Source of the DNA: Gorillibacterium sp.
Lineage (GTDB): Bacteria; Bacillota; Bacilli; Paenibacillales; NBRC-103111
Assembly (NCBI GenBank): GCA_014380705.1
Contig: JACMJI010000024.1
Location: 1 to 7,591, forward strand
Reading direction: 5' to 3'
Length of the DNA stretch: 7,591 bases
Within the stretch, counting starts at the first letter, position 1, and the number at the start of each line of letters is the position of its first letter. The position numbers and the translations under genes are program-made. The notes under the pieces were generated by a model. That model was given only the letters and a program-made list of their open reading frames with translations, did not search any database and was not told the origin of the DNA. Below, in pieces: positions 1-6,725 of this stretch.

Positions 1-20
1 CGCGAGGCCGCGCTGACTAT

Positions 21-45
21 AATAGCGATCAAAATGATCGCTATT
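21..45. terminator. Perfect 11-bp hairpin, possible terminator of an upstream gene
   Basis: AATAGCGATCA (21-31) and TGATCGCTATT (35-45) are perfect reverse complements around an AAA loop. The sequence after it on the plus strand is only weakly T-rich (TGTTC), so termination is plausible but not certain. It could instead be an operator. Confidence 0.45.
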
Positions 46-82
46 TGTTCATAAGGGCATGAACAACGACAGTTGAGCCATC

Positions 83-105
83 GATCCTGCACGTTGTACA
101 GGATC
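83..105. repeat. Imperfect palindrome, first copy of a repeated ATCCTG...CAGGAT element
   Basis: The arms GATCCTG (83-89) and CAGGATC (99-105) are exact reverse complements, and the centre is partly paired. The right part, TGTACAGGAT (95-104), recurs exactly in the second copy at 146-155. The two centres are about 51 bp apart, close to five helical turns. It could be an operator for a dimeric regulator or one arm of an RNA switch; the sequence alone does not decide. Confidence 0.6.
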
Positions 106-131
106 AAGCCACATATTCGTAGATAACACTG

Positions 132-159
132 AAAATCCTGTACAATGTACAGGATTTTT
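132..159. terminator. 27-bp perfect palindrome with flanking A and T runs; bidirectional terminator or operator
   Basis: AAAATCCTGTACA (132-144) and TGTACAGGATTTT (146-158) are perfect reverse complements about a single central A. As RNA it gives a 12-bp stem with an AAT loop followed by five U on the plus strand, and an equivalent U run on the minus strand, so it meets the form of a bidirectional intrinsic terminator. The exact symmetry and the related copy 51 bp upstream equally fit a regulator binding site. Confidence 0.55.
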
Positions 160-163
160 ACTC

Positions 164-181
164 AATCAGAACTTTCTGATT
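164..181. repeat. 18-bp perfect palindrome
   Basis: AATCAGAA (164-171) and TTCTGATT (174-181) are exact reverse complements separated by CT. The sequence differs from the neighbouring palindromes, so it would be a site for a different protein, if it is a site. There is no T run after it, which argues against a terminator. Confidence 0.5.
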
Positions 182-210
182 CCGCATCGGTATACTCACG
201 GCCCTACAGG

Positions 211-224
211 ACGCCGATAGGCGT
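211..224. repeat. Small hairpin with GATA loop
   Basis: ACGCC (211-215) pairs with GGCGT (220-224) around a GATA loop. Outer segments AGGA (208-211) and TCCT (228-231) can extend it past an internal loop. It is short and may be chance. Confidence 0.25.
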
Positions 225-269
225 TTATCCTTATAACCAATAATTTGTACTGTAAGATCTCTTAATTAG

Positions 270-297
270 TTCACTGAATAATAGCCTTTGTTATTTT
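270..297 (+). promoter_or_regulatory. Weak sigma-A-like promoter candidate for the secreted protein gene
   Basis: TTCACT (270-275) and TATTTT (292-297) are separated by 16 bp. Each matches its consensus hexamer at about four positions. Transcription would start near 304 and give a leader of about 70 nt carrying the hairpin at 312-339. An alternative -10, TAGAAT at 297-302, has no good -35 partner. Confidence 0.3.
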
Positions 298-311
298 AGA
301 ATAGGGAGTAA

Positions 312-339
312 TTCGGCGAAAAAGACCATCACGCCCGAA
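312..339 (+). promoter_or_regulatory. Leader hairpin upstream of the secreted protein gene
   Basis: TTCGGCG (312-318) pairs with CGCCCGAA (332-339), with one bulged C at 334 and a 13-nt A-rich loop. It ends directly before an ATG that opens a nine-codon frame (341-370) whose stop lies one base before the start codon of the secreted protein. It matches no riboswitch class known to me, so it is listed only as a structured leader. Confidence 0.35.
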
Positions 340-371
340 GATGATTAAACTTATCGAAGGGAAGGGATAGA

Positions 372-3233
372 ATGGTTAAGAGAGGTTTGTTATTTATTCT
401 TGCATCTTTTTTGCTGCTTGGTACTGCTCTACCGGTTGCATCTGCTGTGCCGGTTGCATCCGAACAGTGGGAAGCCGTTCCAATGGTAACAGAGAGCATT
501 CGAGGTGCGGGGCATCCAGGAGGAGAAGGCGGGCAATGGCCGCTTGCCATGGCTACGGATTCGCAGAATGGCTCTTTCCTGATGTACGGGACGGATGTAG
601 GCGGTGTGTACCGCAGTCTGGACGGCGGGGAGAACTGGGAACCAAGCAACGTAGGGCGCAATTCACGCGGGGCTACAGCCTTTGCAATCGATCCGAACAA
701 CAGCAAACGGGTCTTACTGACAGCGGGTAATTCGTTGGAAATGGACATGCACGGACTATACTTGTCCACTGACCAAGGAGCCACTTGGAAAAGTGTCCTG
801 CCCAAGAGCAACATCGGTTATCGGGATGTCCGTGACCAACTTGCCTATGACCCGGCGAGTTTTGATAAGAAACTAGGGTACAGTAAAGTCGCTTACTGGT
901 CGAGCCAAACCTCTAAGAAGGAGACTGGCCGTCTATTCAAGTCGGTTGACGGGGGCCTGACTTGGAAGGAACTGCCCAACTCTGAGAATTACGGAGGCAG
1001 TATTATAAAGATCCATCCTTCGAAGGGTTTTGTCTACATAGGCGGAGCCCAAGGGTTTTACCGAAGCCTGGATGGAGGCAAAACATTTACAAAGATGTTA
1101 AGCGTTGATTCTATTACTGGACTTGACGTGTCACCAGCCGATCCAGATAAAGTGTTTCTAAGCACAGCCGATAGTATTTATGTATCAACCAATAGGGGTC
1201 AGGACTTTAAAAAGATAGATTCAAGTTTGTTGCCACTGCTAGTCTCTAAGGAAGACAAGGCCATGGATCCGATAGGGTATTGGAACCTGAAGGTTAGCCC
1301 AGTCAATTCCAAGCATTTGGTCATGTTCAATGGCGATGGGGACTGGAACTGGAGCCGTTATTCTTCCAAAGACGGCGGGTTGACTTGGATCAAGGGGCAA
1401 TTTGACAACACGTACAGCTTTATACCTTGGAACTCACGGCCCGGCAATTTCACTTGGCATCCGAAGCAAGAAAATGTCATTTGGTCGTTTATCGGCGACT
1501 TTATTGTGAAGAGTACGGATAATGGCGCTAACTGGATGTGGAACAACAATGGCAATCTCGGAATTATGACGGGTGACCATTGGAATTTCAACAATCAGAA
1601 TCCAGACCTCATCGCGTTTGGCTCCCAGGATTACTCGGGTGCTATGACTACGAATGCAGGGGCGACATGGAAGTATCTCAACACCATGAATCAGGAATGG
1701 GGCGGTTGGTCCTATGGCGGGTATGCTGTGACTCCCAAAGTCATCGTGACCGGTGATGCATCATGGGACAACGGCTGGGATAATGATAGAGGCGGCTTTC
1801 AACGGAAAATTGAGGTCAGCAGGGATGGTGGTCTCACGTTCCAGAAGTTTAACGATATTGTCCTGAAAGGCTTTGCTTCCTCCTATTCCGAACCAACCGA
1901 TGAGAAAATCGTGTTTGTTTATGAGTATAGGAGTACGGATCAGGGATATACATGGACGAAAATGGAGGGGGCAAAAGGTGTAATTACCTCCAATCCGAAA
2001 GGCGAGCATGAATTGTATGGTGTCAACAATTCCGACGTCGTCGTCAGTTGGGATAAAGGCATTACGTGGGAGAAGGTTGCCACCGTACCCGCTCAAGCGG
2101 ACGGTTCGGTTGACCAGATCTCCGATATTGCGCTGGATCATGTTCGGAGCCTGATATACATCGCTACCCACAAGGGTAATGACCGCAGCAATCTTTATCA
2201 ATACGACATGACAACGGGTAAAATCCTAGATCTTACCTCGGTCGTTCCGGGGGATCAATACGGCAACCAGCATACCTGGACAGTTGCGGTAGATCCTGTC
2301 AACACGAGTGTTGTTTATGCTGGTGGTCCGGGCAACGTTTATCTGACGGACACTTCGGTCATTCGTTCAACGGATGCCGGGAAGACATGGCAAACGCTAA
2401 CGAAGAATAACCGCGATTCCATCGTGAAGCAAGGACTGGATGGAGCGCATGAAGCTTCACTTATTCGTGTTCATCCTGTTACCCGTTATGCCTATGTAAG
2501 CGGACAATGCTTTGGCTGGTGGAAGATTGCACCTCCTGGAAGTGATGTAACAGATGTGGGGGCAGCACCGCTATTAGTCTCGGAAGGCAATGGCCAAACT
2601 ACCCTTCAATGGTTCGGTAATGGCGGACCTGACGAAACACTGGTACATGGCATTCTTAATAACCTCAATAATAATACGATACTAAACAAATTAGCGTATG
2701 ATCTGAACGGTGATCGAAAGATCACCATGCTAGATGCGGATATAGCAAGACGAGCAATCGAAGAGCTTAATTCCGCGGGGCCACTTCAGTATGAAGTCTA
2801 CCGGAGCACCAGTCCTAAAGGGAAGTTTGTAAAGATTTCTGGTTCCCAAACGACGGTTACGTATACGGACATCAACGTGAAGAACGGCGTTAAATATTAT
2901 TATAAAGTAAAAACTGTTGGCTCTAACGTGTTTACGAAAACCGCAACGGTAACGCCGAATAGGAAAGCGGTTGCCTATCTGCTTCTCTCTGTCGGAACGG
3001 ACAAAATCGAGCTTGATTGGGAGAAGAAATCAGGCACGTATTCCGTCTATCGGGCAGTAGGTGAAGGAGAAGCCGTCAAAATTTCCGAGGGACTGACAAC
3101 GACTCGGTTCGTGGATATGGCTGTCAAACCGGATGAAAATTATCGGTACTATATCACCGCCACGGGGATGGCTGGAATCAGCGCTTCATCGACGGTAAAG
3201 TCCGCACAGCTGTTCACAGTTAAACCAGAGTAA
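372..3233 (+). CDS. Secreted Asp-box (GH74-like) beta-propeller protein with dockerin-like loop and Fn3 domains
   Basis: Probable extracellular glycan-active or glycan-binding protein; substrate unknown. The start is preceded by GAAGGG (361-366) at five bases. Residues 1-25 are a signal peptide (KR, hydrophobic core, ASA cleavage site). An 18-bp tandem duplication (CCGGTTGCATC at 432 and 450) repeats PVAS around the cleavage site. Twelve Asp-box motifs (S/T-x-D/N-x-G-x-x-W/F) begin near residues 82, 132, 191, 232, 272, 332, 381, 426, 483, 521, 559 and 666, enough for two propellers as in GH74 xyloglucanases. GTDVGGVYRS around D75 resembles the first GH74 catalytic Asp motif, and GSQDYSG around D420 may match the second (inference). 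Residues about 732-862 are an Fn3 domain apparently interrupted by a dockerin-type calcium loop (D777, N779, D781, D788). A second Fn3-like domain follows (about 866-950). No sortase or S-layer anchor is seen. It is transcribed alone and closed by the terminator at 3271. It could instead be a sortilin/VPS10-like Asp-box protein without hydrolase activity. Confidence 0.85.
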   Translation: MVKRGLLFILASFLLLGTALPVASAVPVASEQWEAVPMVTESIRGAGHPGGEGGQWPLAMATDSQNGSFLMYGTDVGGVYRSLDGGENWEPSNVGRNSRGATAFAIDPNNSKRVLLTAGNSLEMDMHGLYLSTDQGATWKSVLPKSNIGYRDVRDQLAYDPASFDKKLGYSKVAYWSSQTSKKETGRLFKSVDGGLTWKELPNSENYGGSIIKIHPSKGFVYIGGAQGFYRSLDGGKTFTKMLSVDSITGLDVSPADPDKVFLSTADSIYVSTNRGQDFKKIDSSLLPLLVSKEDKAMDPIGYWNLKVSPVNSKHLVMFNGDGDWNWSRYSSKDGGLTWIKGQFDNTYSFIPWNSRPGNFTWHPKQENVIWSFIGDFIVKSTDNGANWMWNNNGNLGIMTGDHWNFNNQNPDLIAFGSQDYSGAMTTNAGATWKYLNTMNQEWGGWSYGGYAVTPKVIVTGDASWDNGWDNDRGGFQRKIEVSRDGGLTFQKFNDIVLKGFASSYSEPTDEKIVFVYEYRSTDQGYTWTKMEGAKGVITSNPKGEHELYGVNNSDVVVSWDKGITWEKVATVPAQADGSVDQISDIALDHVRSLIYIATHKGNDRSNLYQYDMTTGKILDLTSVVPGDQYGNQHTWTVAVDPVNTSVVYAGGPGNVYLTDTSVIRSTDAGKTWQTLTKNNRDSIVKQGLDGAHEASLIRVHPVTRYAYVSGQCFGWWKIAPPGSDVTDVGAAPLLVSEGNGQTTLQWFGNGGPDETLVHGILNNLNNNTILNKLAYDLNGDRKITMLDADIARRAIEELNSAGPLQYEVYRSTSPKGKFVKISGSQTTVTYTDINVKNGVKYYYKVKTVGSNVFTKTATVTPNRKAVAYLLLSVGTDKIELDWEKKSGTYSVYRAVGEGEAVKISEGLTTTRFVDMAVKPDENYRYYITATGMAGISASSTVKSAQLFTVKPE

Positions 3234-3270
3234 GGAAGCTAAAAAATTCACAAAGACTAATCTAAATAAT

Positions 3271-3308
3271 GCATACCTGGCACTCCAGCCAGGTATGCTT
3301 TGTTTGTT
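3271..3308 (+). terminator. Intrinsic terminator of the secreted protein gene
   Basis: GCATACCTGGC (3271-3281) and GCCAGGTATGC (3288-3298) form a perfect 11-bp stem with an ACTCCA loop, followed by TTTGTTTGTT. It lies 38 bases after the stop codon at 3231-3233, separating this gene from the aldehyde dehydrogenase. Confidence 0.9.
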
Positions 3309-3324
3309 GCCTATTTCAGACCTT

Positions 3325-3380
3325 ATCATTATTCTTCCAACTTTCGGTGCGTCCAAGCCAGGTTGCTGAAGAGTAATGAT
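3325..3380. repeat. 56-bp imperfect inverted repeat of unknown role
   Basis: ATCATTATTCTTC (3325-3337) and GAAGAGTAATGAT (3368-3380) are reverse complements apart from one G-T wobble. Inside them, CAAC (3338-3341) pairs with GTTG (3362-3365) after a two-base bulge, leaving a loop of about 20 nt. It lies between the preceding terminator and the next promoter, with no gene on it. It has no T run like a terminator, and is too short and lacks features for an insertion sequence. Confidence 0.6.
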
Positions 3381-3408
3381 TATGTTTGGGCCGAAAATAT
3401 GAGCATAA

Positions 3409-3436
3409 TTGGCTTTCATTCATTTTATGGTAAAAT
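3409..3436 (+). promoter_or_regulatory. Sigma-A-type extended -10 promoter of the aldehyde dehydrogenase gene
   Basis: TTGGCT (3409-3414) and TAAAAT (3431-3436) are 16 bp apart. TGG directly before the -10 gives the extended TGn element. Transcription would begin near 3443, giving a leader of about 53 nt to the start at 3496. Confidence 0.6.
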
Positions 3437-3495
3437 GACAGCACTAATAGGAAACATGCAACCGTGGAATGTGGGCGGTGAAGGGAGCATTATCG

Positions 3496-4875
3496 ATGAG
3501 CAAGACGAATCTGTATAGCCAAGTTATCCAAGCCCAACGGGAATTCTTCACCTCAGGACAAACGAGAAGCATAGAGTGGCGTTTGCGCACACTTGGTAAG
3601 CTTAAACAGGTATTGAAGCAACACGAGGGGGAAATCCTCGAAGCGTTGAAACAGGACTTAAATAAGTCAGAGCATGAGGCTTATATGACAGAAGTGGGCA
3701 TTATTTATCAGGAGATTGATTACACCCGCAAGCATCTGAGACGCTGGGCCAAGCCGCGACGCGTAAGAACAGCGATCACTCATCTGGGTTCAACAGGGTT
3801 AATACTTTCCGAGCCGTTTGGAACGGTTCTGATCATTGCCCCCTGGAATTACCCTTTTCAACTGGCGCTCTCGCCACTGATTGGAGCCATCGCAGCCGGA
3901 AACACGGTGGTTCTTAAGCCATCTGAGCTTACCCCGACGATTTCTTCTTTGTTATCCACCCTCATTATAGAAGCGTTTAAGCCTGAGCATGTGGTCGCCA
4001 TCGAGGGCGGAGTGGACGTGTCGACCGAGCTGCTGAAGCTGAGATTTGATTATATCTTTTTTACAGGAAGCGTAAGTGTCGGTAAAGTTGTCATGCTGGC
4101 AGCGGCGCAATATCTTACCCCCGTTACGCTCGAGCTCGGCGGCAAAAGTCCCTGCATCGTTCACCGTGACGCAAATCTGCCGATTGCGGCTCGCCGTATC
4201 GCCTTTGGCAAATTTACAAATGCGGGACAAACGTGCATAGCCCCCGATTACCTGCTGGTTCATCGGGAGATCAAAGAGCAATTGGTAGATGAGCTGCGTA
4301 AGGTGATCCAACATTTTTATGGGGAGCAGCCGATTGCAAGTCCACTTTACGGTAAAATTGTCAGTAAGCGTCATTATGATCGGCTAATCGGCTTTTTGCA
4401 GGATGGAAGGACAATCGTCGGGGGAGAAAGTGATCCAGAGCGGCTGAAGCTAGCCCCAACGATACTGGAAGGGGTATCATGGGATTCGCCCGTGATGCAA
4501 GAGGAGATTTTCGGACCGATCCTGCCTATTCTTGTCTATGACCAGATCGAAGAGGCAGTAACGCAGATCGCCGAGCATGAGAAACCGCTTGCCCTCTATC
4601 TTTTTGCACAGGATAAAAGCGTTCAGAAAACGATAACCGAGCAGATTTCCTTCGGCGGCGGCTGTGTAAATGATACGCTAATGCATATTGCAACGCCTCA
4701 TCTGCCTTTTGGTGGAGTTGGAGAGAGTGGGATGGGCAGCTATCACGGTCGCCGCAGCTTTCAGACATTCTCTCATGAGAAAAGCGTATTAAAGCAAACC
4801 AATTGGTTTGATCTTGCTTTTCGATATCCTTCTTCAAAAGGCGGGCTCCGTATCATTCGGAGGTTTATGAAGTAG
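3496..4875 (+). CDS. NAD(P)-dependent aldehyde dehydrogenase, class 3 type (YwdH-like)
   Basis: Cytosolic enzyme oxidising an aldehyde to the carboxylic acid with NAD(P)+; the actual substrate cannot be read from sequence. The ATG at 3496 is preferred because AAGGGAG (3481-3487) lies eight bases before it. An in-frame ATG at 3469 would add nine residues but lacks a good ribosome site. From 3496 the product is 459 residues, the usual length of class 3 enzymes, which lack the N-terminal extension of classes 1 and 2. Visible family residues are the PWNYP oxyanion Asn (N118), KPSE (141-144), the cofactor-loop FTGS (189-192), the ELGGKSP general base Glu (E213), the nucleophile Cys in GQTCIAPDY (C247), EEIFGP (336-341) and [11 protein letters not shown] (404-414). 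CIAPDY is typical of the class 3 group. All catalytic residues are present. It has its own promoter and is convergent with mqnD. Similar enzymes oxidise medium- or long-chain aldehydes from lipids, which is a possible role only. Confidence 0.93.
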   Translation: MSKTNLYSQVIQAQREFFTSGQTRSIEWRLRTLGKLKQVLKQHEGEILEALKQDLNKSEHEAYMTEVGIIYQEIDYTRKHLRRWAKPRRVRTAITHLGSTGLILSEPFGTVLIIAPWNYPFQLALSPLIGAIAAGNTVVLKPSELTPTISSLLSTLIIEAFKPEHVVAIEGGVDVSTELLKLRFDYIFFTGSVSVGKVVMLAAAQYLTPVTLELGGKSPCIVHRDANLPIAARRIAFGKFTNAGQTCIAPDYLLVHREIKEQLVDELRKVIQHFYGEQPIASPLYGKIVSKRHYDRLIGFLQDGRTIVGGESDPERLKLAPTILEGVSWDSPVMQEEIFGPILPILVYDQIEEAVTQIAEHEKPLALYLFAQDKSVQKTITEQISFGGGCVNDTLMHIATPHLPFGGVGESGMGSYHGRRSFQTFSHEKSVLKQTNWFDLAFRYPSSKGGLRIIRRFMK

Positions 4876-4953
4876 CAAGAGGAGGAATCAGTAAACAGTA
4901 ATGCGAAAGTTTGCAGTCGGGATAAAGGCACGATTGTTCGCGTTTCAAGGTGG

Positions 4954-5811
4954 CTAACGCAGAGAAGAAGGATCTATCTTAGGAACCAAGCCTTCCTGTG
5001 CAGCCCTGTTTAGCAGGGCTGCAACAGCAGCATAGCCATCTTCACCGAGGTTGGCGGTAAATTGATTCACATACAAGCGGATATGGGCGTCGGCTACCTC
5101 GGGAGACATTTCCTGTGAGAGACCAAGTACATAATCGCGGGATGCCTCCGGGTGTTTCCAAGCATACTCCACAGATGCTTGAATTGAACGGGTAATCATA
5201 GGGAGATCCAAAGAGCGGCGGGCGACGATGGCACCTAGCGGAATCGGAAGACCTGTATCTGCCTCCCACCAGTTTCCTAAGTCTGTGACTAGTGACAGTC
5301 CATAGGATGGATAGGTGAATCGCGCCTCGTGAATAACCAGGCCAGCCTCAATCTCGCCTTTCTGCACAGCAGGCATAATTTTATCGAAGGGCATGACCAC
5401 GACTTCCCCTATACCACCGGGAACGTTCTGTGCGGCCCATAATCGGAAAAGCAGATAAGCTGTCGAGCGTTCACTGGGCACCGCAATACGTTTCCCCGAT
5501 AAAGCCTGGGAACCATCTGCGCAGGATCCGTTTGCGGAGAGAACTAACGGTCCGCAGCCCCGACCGAGTGCTCCTCCGCAAGGGAGAAGCGCATATTCGG
5601 ACAGTACCCAAGGCAATGCTGCATAGGAAATTTTTAGTACATCGGGCCCTTTACCACTTGCCGCAAGGCTATTGGTTATATCAATGTCTGCATACGTGAC
5701 TTCGAGAGCAGGCGCCTCCGAAATTAACCCATTTACCCAAGCATGAAAGACGAATGTATCATTCGGGCAAGGTGAAAAAGCGATTTTAATCGCGGTTTCC
5801 TTGTGAGTCAT
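4954..5811 (-). CDS. mqnD: 1,4-dihydroxy-6-naphthoate synthase (futalosine menaquinone pathway)
   Basis: Converts cyclic dehypoxanthinyl futalosine to 1,4-dihydroxy-6-naphthoate, the naphthoquinone precursor of menaquinone. The 285-residue product fits the family length and its two-lobe periplasmic-binding-protein-like fold. Visible family motifs are SPCPNDTF (13-20), the serine-rich segment PSERSTAYLL (112-121), GLVIHEARFTY (157-167), whose His161 is the likely equivalent of the proposed catalytic base in the Thermus enzyme, and WWEADTGLPIPLG (181-193). The start is set by a very strong GGAGGTG (5817-5823) five bases upstream. Its ATG overlaps the mqnB stop as ATGA (5808-5811), so the two are translationally coupled and share the mqnB promoter. 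No clear terminator is visible in the 78-bp gap to the convergent aldehyde dehydrogenase gene. Confidence 0.95.
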   Translation of the reverse strand: MTHKETAIKIAFSPCPNDTFVFHAWVNGLISEAPALEVTYADIDITNSLAASGKGPDVLKISYAALPWVLSEYALLPCGGALGRGCGPLVLSANGSCADGSQALSGKRIAVPSERSTAYLLFRLWAAQNVPGGIGEVVVMPFDKIMPAVQKGEIEAGLVIHEARFTYPSYGLSLVTDLGNWWEADTGLPIPLGAIVARRSLDLPMITRSIQASVEYAWKHPEASRDYVLGLSQEMSPEVADAHIRLYVNQFTANLGEDGYAAVAALLNRAAQEGLVPKIDPSSLR

Positions 5812-6536
5812 ATAAGCACCTCCGTTAACCGTGAGCTTACTATGGTAAGGGCATGCAGTGCTTCTTCAATGCGCCAGGAGGATCGATCACGGAGGCCTAC
5901 AGAATTAGAGATCGCGCGAGTCTCTATAACAGGTAGACCGCGAAGGAAGGCGGCTATTGCTACACCGTAGCCCTCCATGCCCTCGGCCGCTGCCCCTGGA
6001 ATTCGCTCAGCGCGGGCAATGGCTGTGCTGAGTGTGCCTGTCGCTGTCGATACACTCAGCACAGGTCCGAGGATGACGGTCAAGTCAGTCCGAGCAAGCC
6101 CATGAGCTAGCTTATGGGCTAATACGCCATCAACCGCGATGCGCGTGGTGCCAAAGCCGAGCTCGTCTAGGCTGAAGAAGCCGTCTGGTGTTTCGGCACC
6201 CAGATCGGCGGCGACGATCTCAGTAGCGATAACCACACTGCCAATCTCGGCACGTCCAACAAAGCCGCCACCGATCCCCGCACTTATCACTAGGTCGTAA
6301 TCGGCCTTAAGCAGCGCGGCCATTGTTCCAGCCGCTGCTGCTGCAGGCCCAACGCCTACCGCTACTACATCAAAGCACTCGGTCGCTTTACAGTCGCGGT
6401 CGCTTTCCAACCCGCGAAGCACGGCATCGCGCTCTGCGGCAACCGCGGTAACAATGAGGATGCGTGCAGCTTTACGCTCTACGGGGTGAACGGCCGCTGT
6501 GGTATCTGTTTGTATATGATTTTCATTCTTGATCAT
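5808..6536 (-). CDS. mqnB: Futalosine hydrolase
   Basis: Cleaves futalosine to hypoxanthine and dehypoxanthinyl futalosine, upstream of MqnD in the pathway. The 242-residue product has the nucleoside phosphorylase/MTA-SAH nucleosidase fold: ILIVTAVAAERDAV (26-39), SAGIGGGF (85-92), the purine and ribose site EGMEGYGVA (185-193) and RAISNSVGLRD (207-217). In MTA/SAH nucleosidases the last motif carries a catalytic Asp (SD); here Asn211 stands in its place, which I recall as typical of futalosine hydrolases and which argues against MTA nucleosidase. The first 24 or so residues are a polar extension not needed for the fold. No later ATG, GTG or TTG offers a better start, and AAGGGG (6547-6552) lies ten bases before 6536. 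By eye the gene is more GC-rich than its neighbours. It is the first gene of a two-gene operon with mqnD. Confidence 0.94.
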   Translation of the reverse strand: MIKNENHIQTDTTAAVHPVERKAARILIVTAVAAERDAVLRGLESDRDCKATECFDVVAVGVGPAAAAAGTMAALLKADYDLVISAGIGGGFVGRAEIGSVVIATEIVAADLGAETPDGFFSLDELGFGTTRIAVDGVLAHKLAHGLARTDLTVILGPVLSVSTATGTLSTAIARAERIPGAAAEGMEGYGVAIAAFLRGLPVIETRAISNSVGLRDRSSWRIEEALHALTIVSSRLTEVLI

Positions 6537-6587
6537 AAGGAATCATCCCCTTCTATGGATGAGTGGAAAACAAGTTTCAATCTATCT

Positions 6588-6616
6588 ATTATAACAAACG
6601 GTCAAAGAGAGAACAA
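6588..6616 (-). promoter_or_regulatory. Extended -10 sigma-A promoter of the mqnB-mqnD operon
   Basis: On the minus strand TTGTTC (6616-6611) and a perfect TATAAT (6593-6588) are 17 bp apart, with TGT giving the extended TGn element before the -10. Transcription would start near 6581, leaving a leader of about 45 nt to the mqnB ATG at 6536. Confidence 0.7.
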
Positions 6617-6649
6617 AAAGCGAAATTACTGTTGCAATAAAAAATCGAA

Positions 6650-6678
6650 TTGCTTTCTAGCGGATAGGAATGTAGATT
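6650..6678 (+). promoter_or_regulatory. Weak promoter candidate for the right-edge gene
   Basis: TTGCTT (6650-6655) and TAGATT (6673-6678) are 17 bp apart, each matching four consensus positions. A partly overlapping 7-bp inverted repeat, CTTTCTA (6653-6659) with TAGAAAG (6681-6687), could be a regulator site. Neither is strong. Confidence 0.25.
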
Positions 6679-6725
6679 GATAGAAAGGAAGATAATGGTC
6701 GACACGATAAGGTGGTGAATGATGG

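Larger units (their letters stand above)
1..371. other. Palindrome-rich intergenic region with no convincing gene
   Basis: No open frame with a ribosome binding site and useful length is visible on either strand. On the plus strand the three frames reach stops at 14-16, 52-54 and 60-62, so at most the last few codons of an upstream gene could lie here. The stop at 14-16 sits directly before the hairpin at 21-45, which would fit a gene end followed by its terminator, but too little remains to recognise a product. The rest is AT-rich and holds several inverted repeats, a weak promoter candidate and the leader of the following secreted protein gene. Confidence 0.7.

Noticed and set aside
139..151. 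TACA-A-TGTA core as a BlaI/MecI/CopY-type operator
   Set aside because: That operator family has two bases between TACA and TGTA; here there is only one, and no such regulator or target gene is in the window.
329..814. Minus-strand open frame of 161 codons
   Set aside because: It is antisense to the signal peptide and first Asp-boxes of the secreted protein and has no recognisable domain; it is a shadow frame.
1761..2201. Minus-strand open frame of 146 codons
   Set aside because: It lies wholly antisense to the propeller coding region, which is clearly the real gene.
3469..3495. Upstream ATG as start of the aldehyde dehydrogenase
   Set aside because: There is no good ribosome site before 3469, whereas AAGGGAG is ideally placed for the ATG at 3496.
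3300..3518. Plus-strand 72-codon frame between the secreted protein and the aldehyde dehydrogenase
   Set aside because: It begins in the T run of the terminator, spans the inverted repeat and the promoter, overlaps the next start and has no ribosome site.
6663..6690. Possible sigma-H promoter (AGGAAT followed by GATAGAAAG)
   Set aside because: The -35-like part fits but the downstream element lacks the GAAT needed, so the match is too weak.
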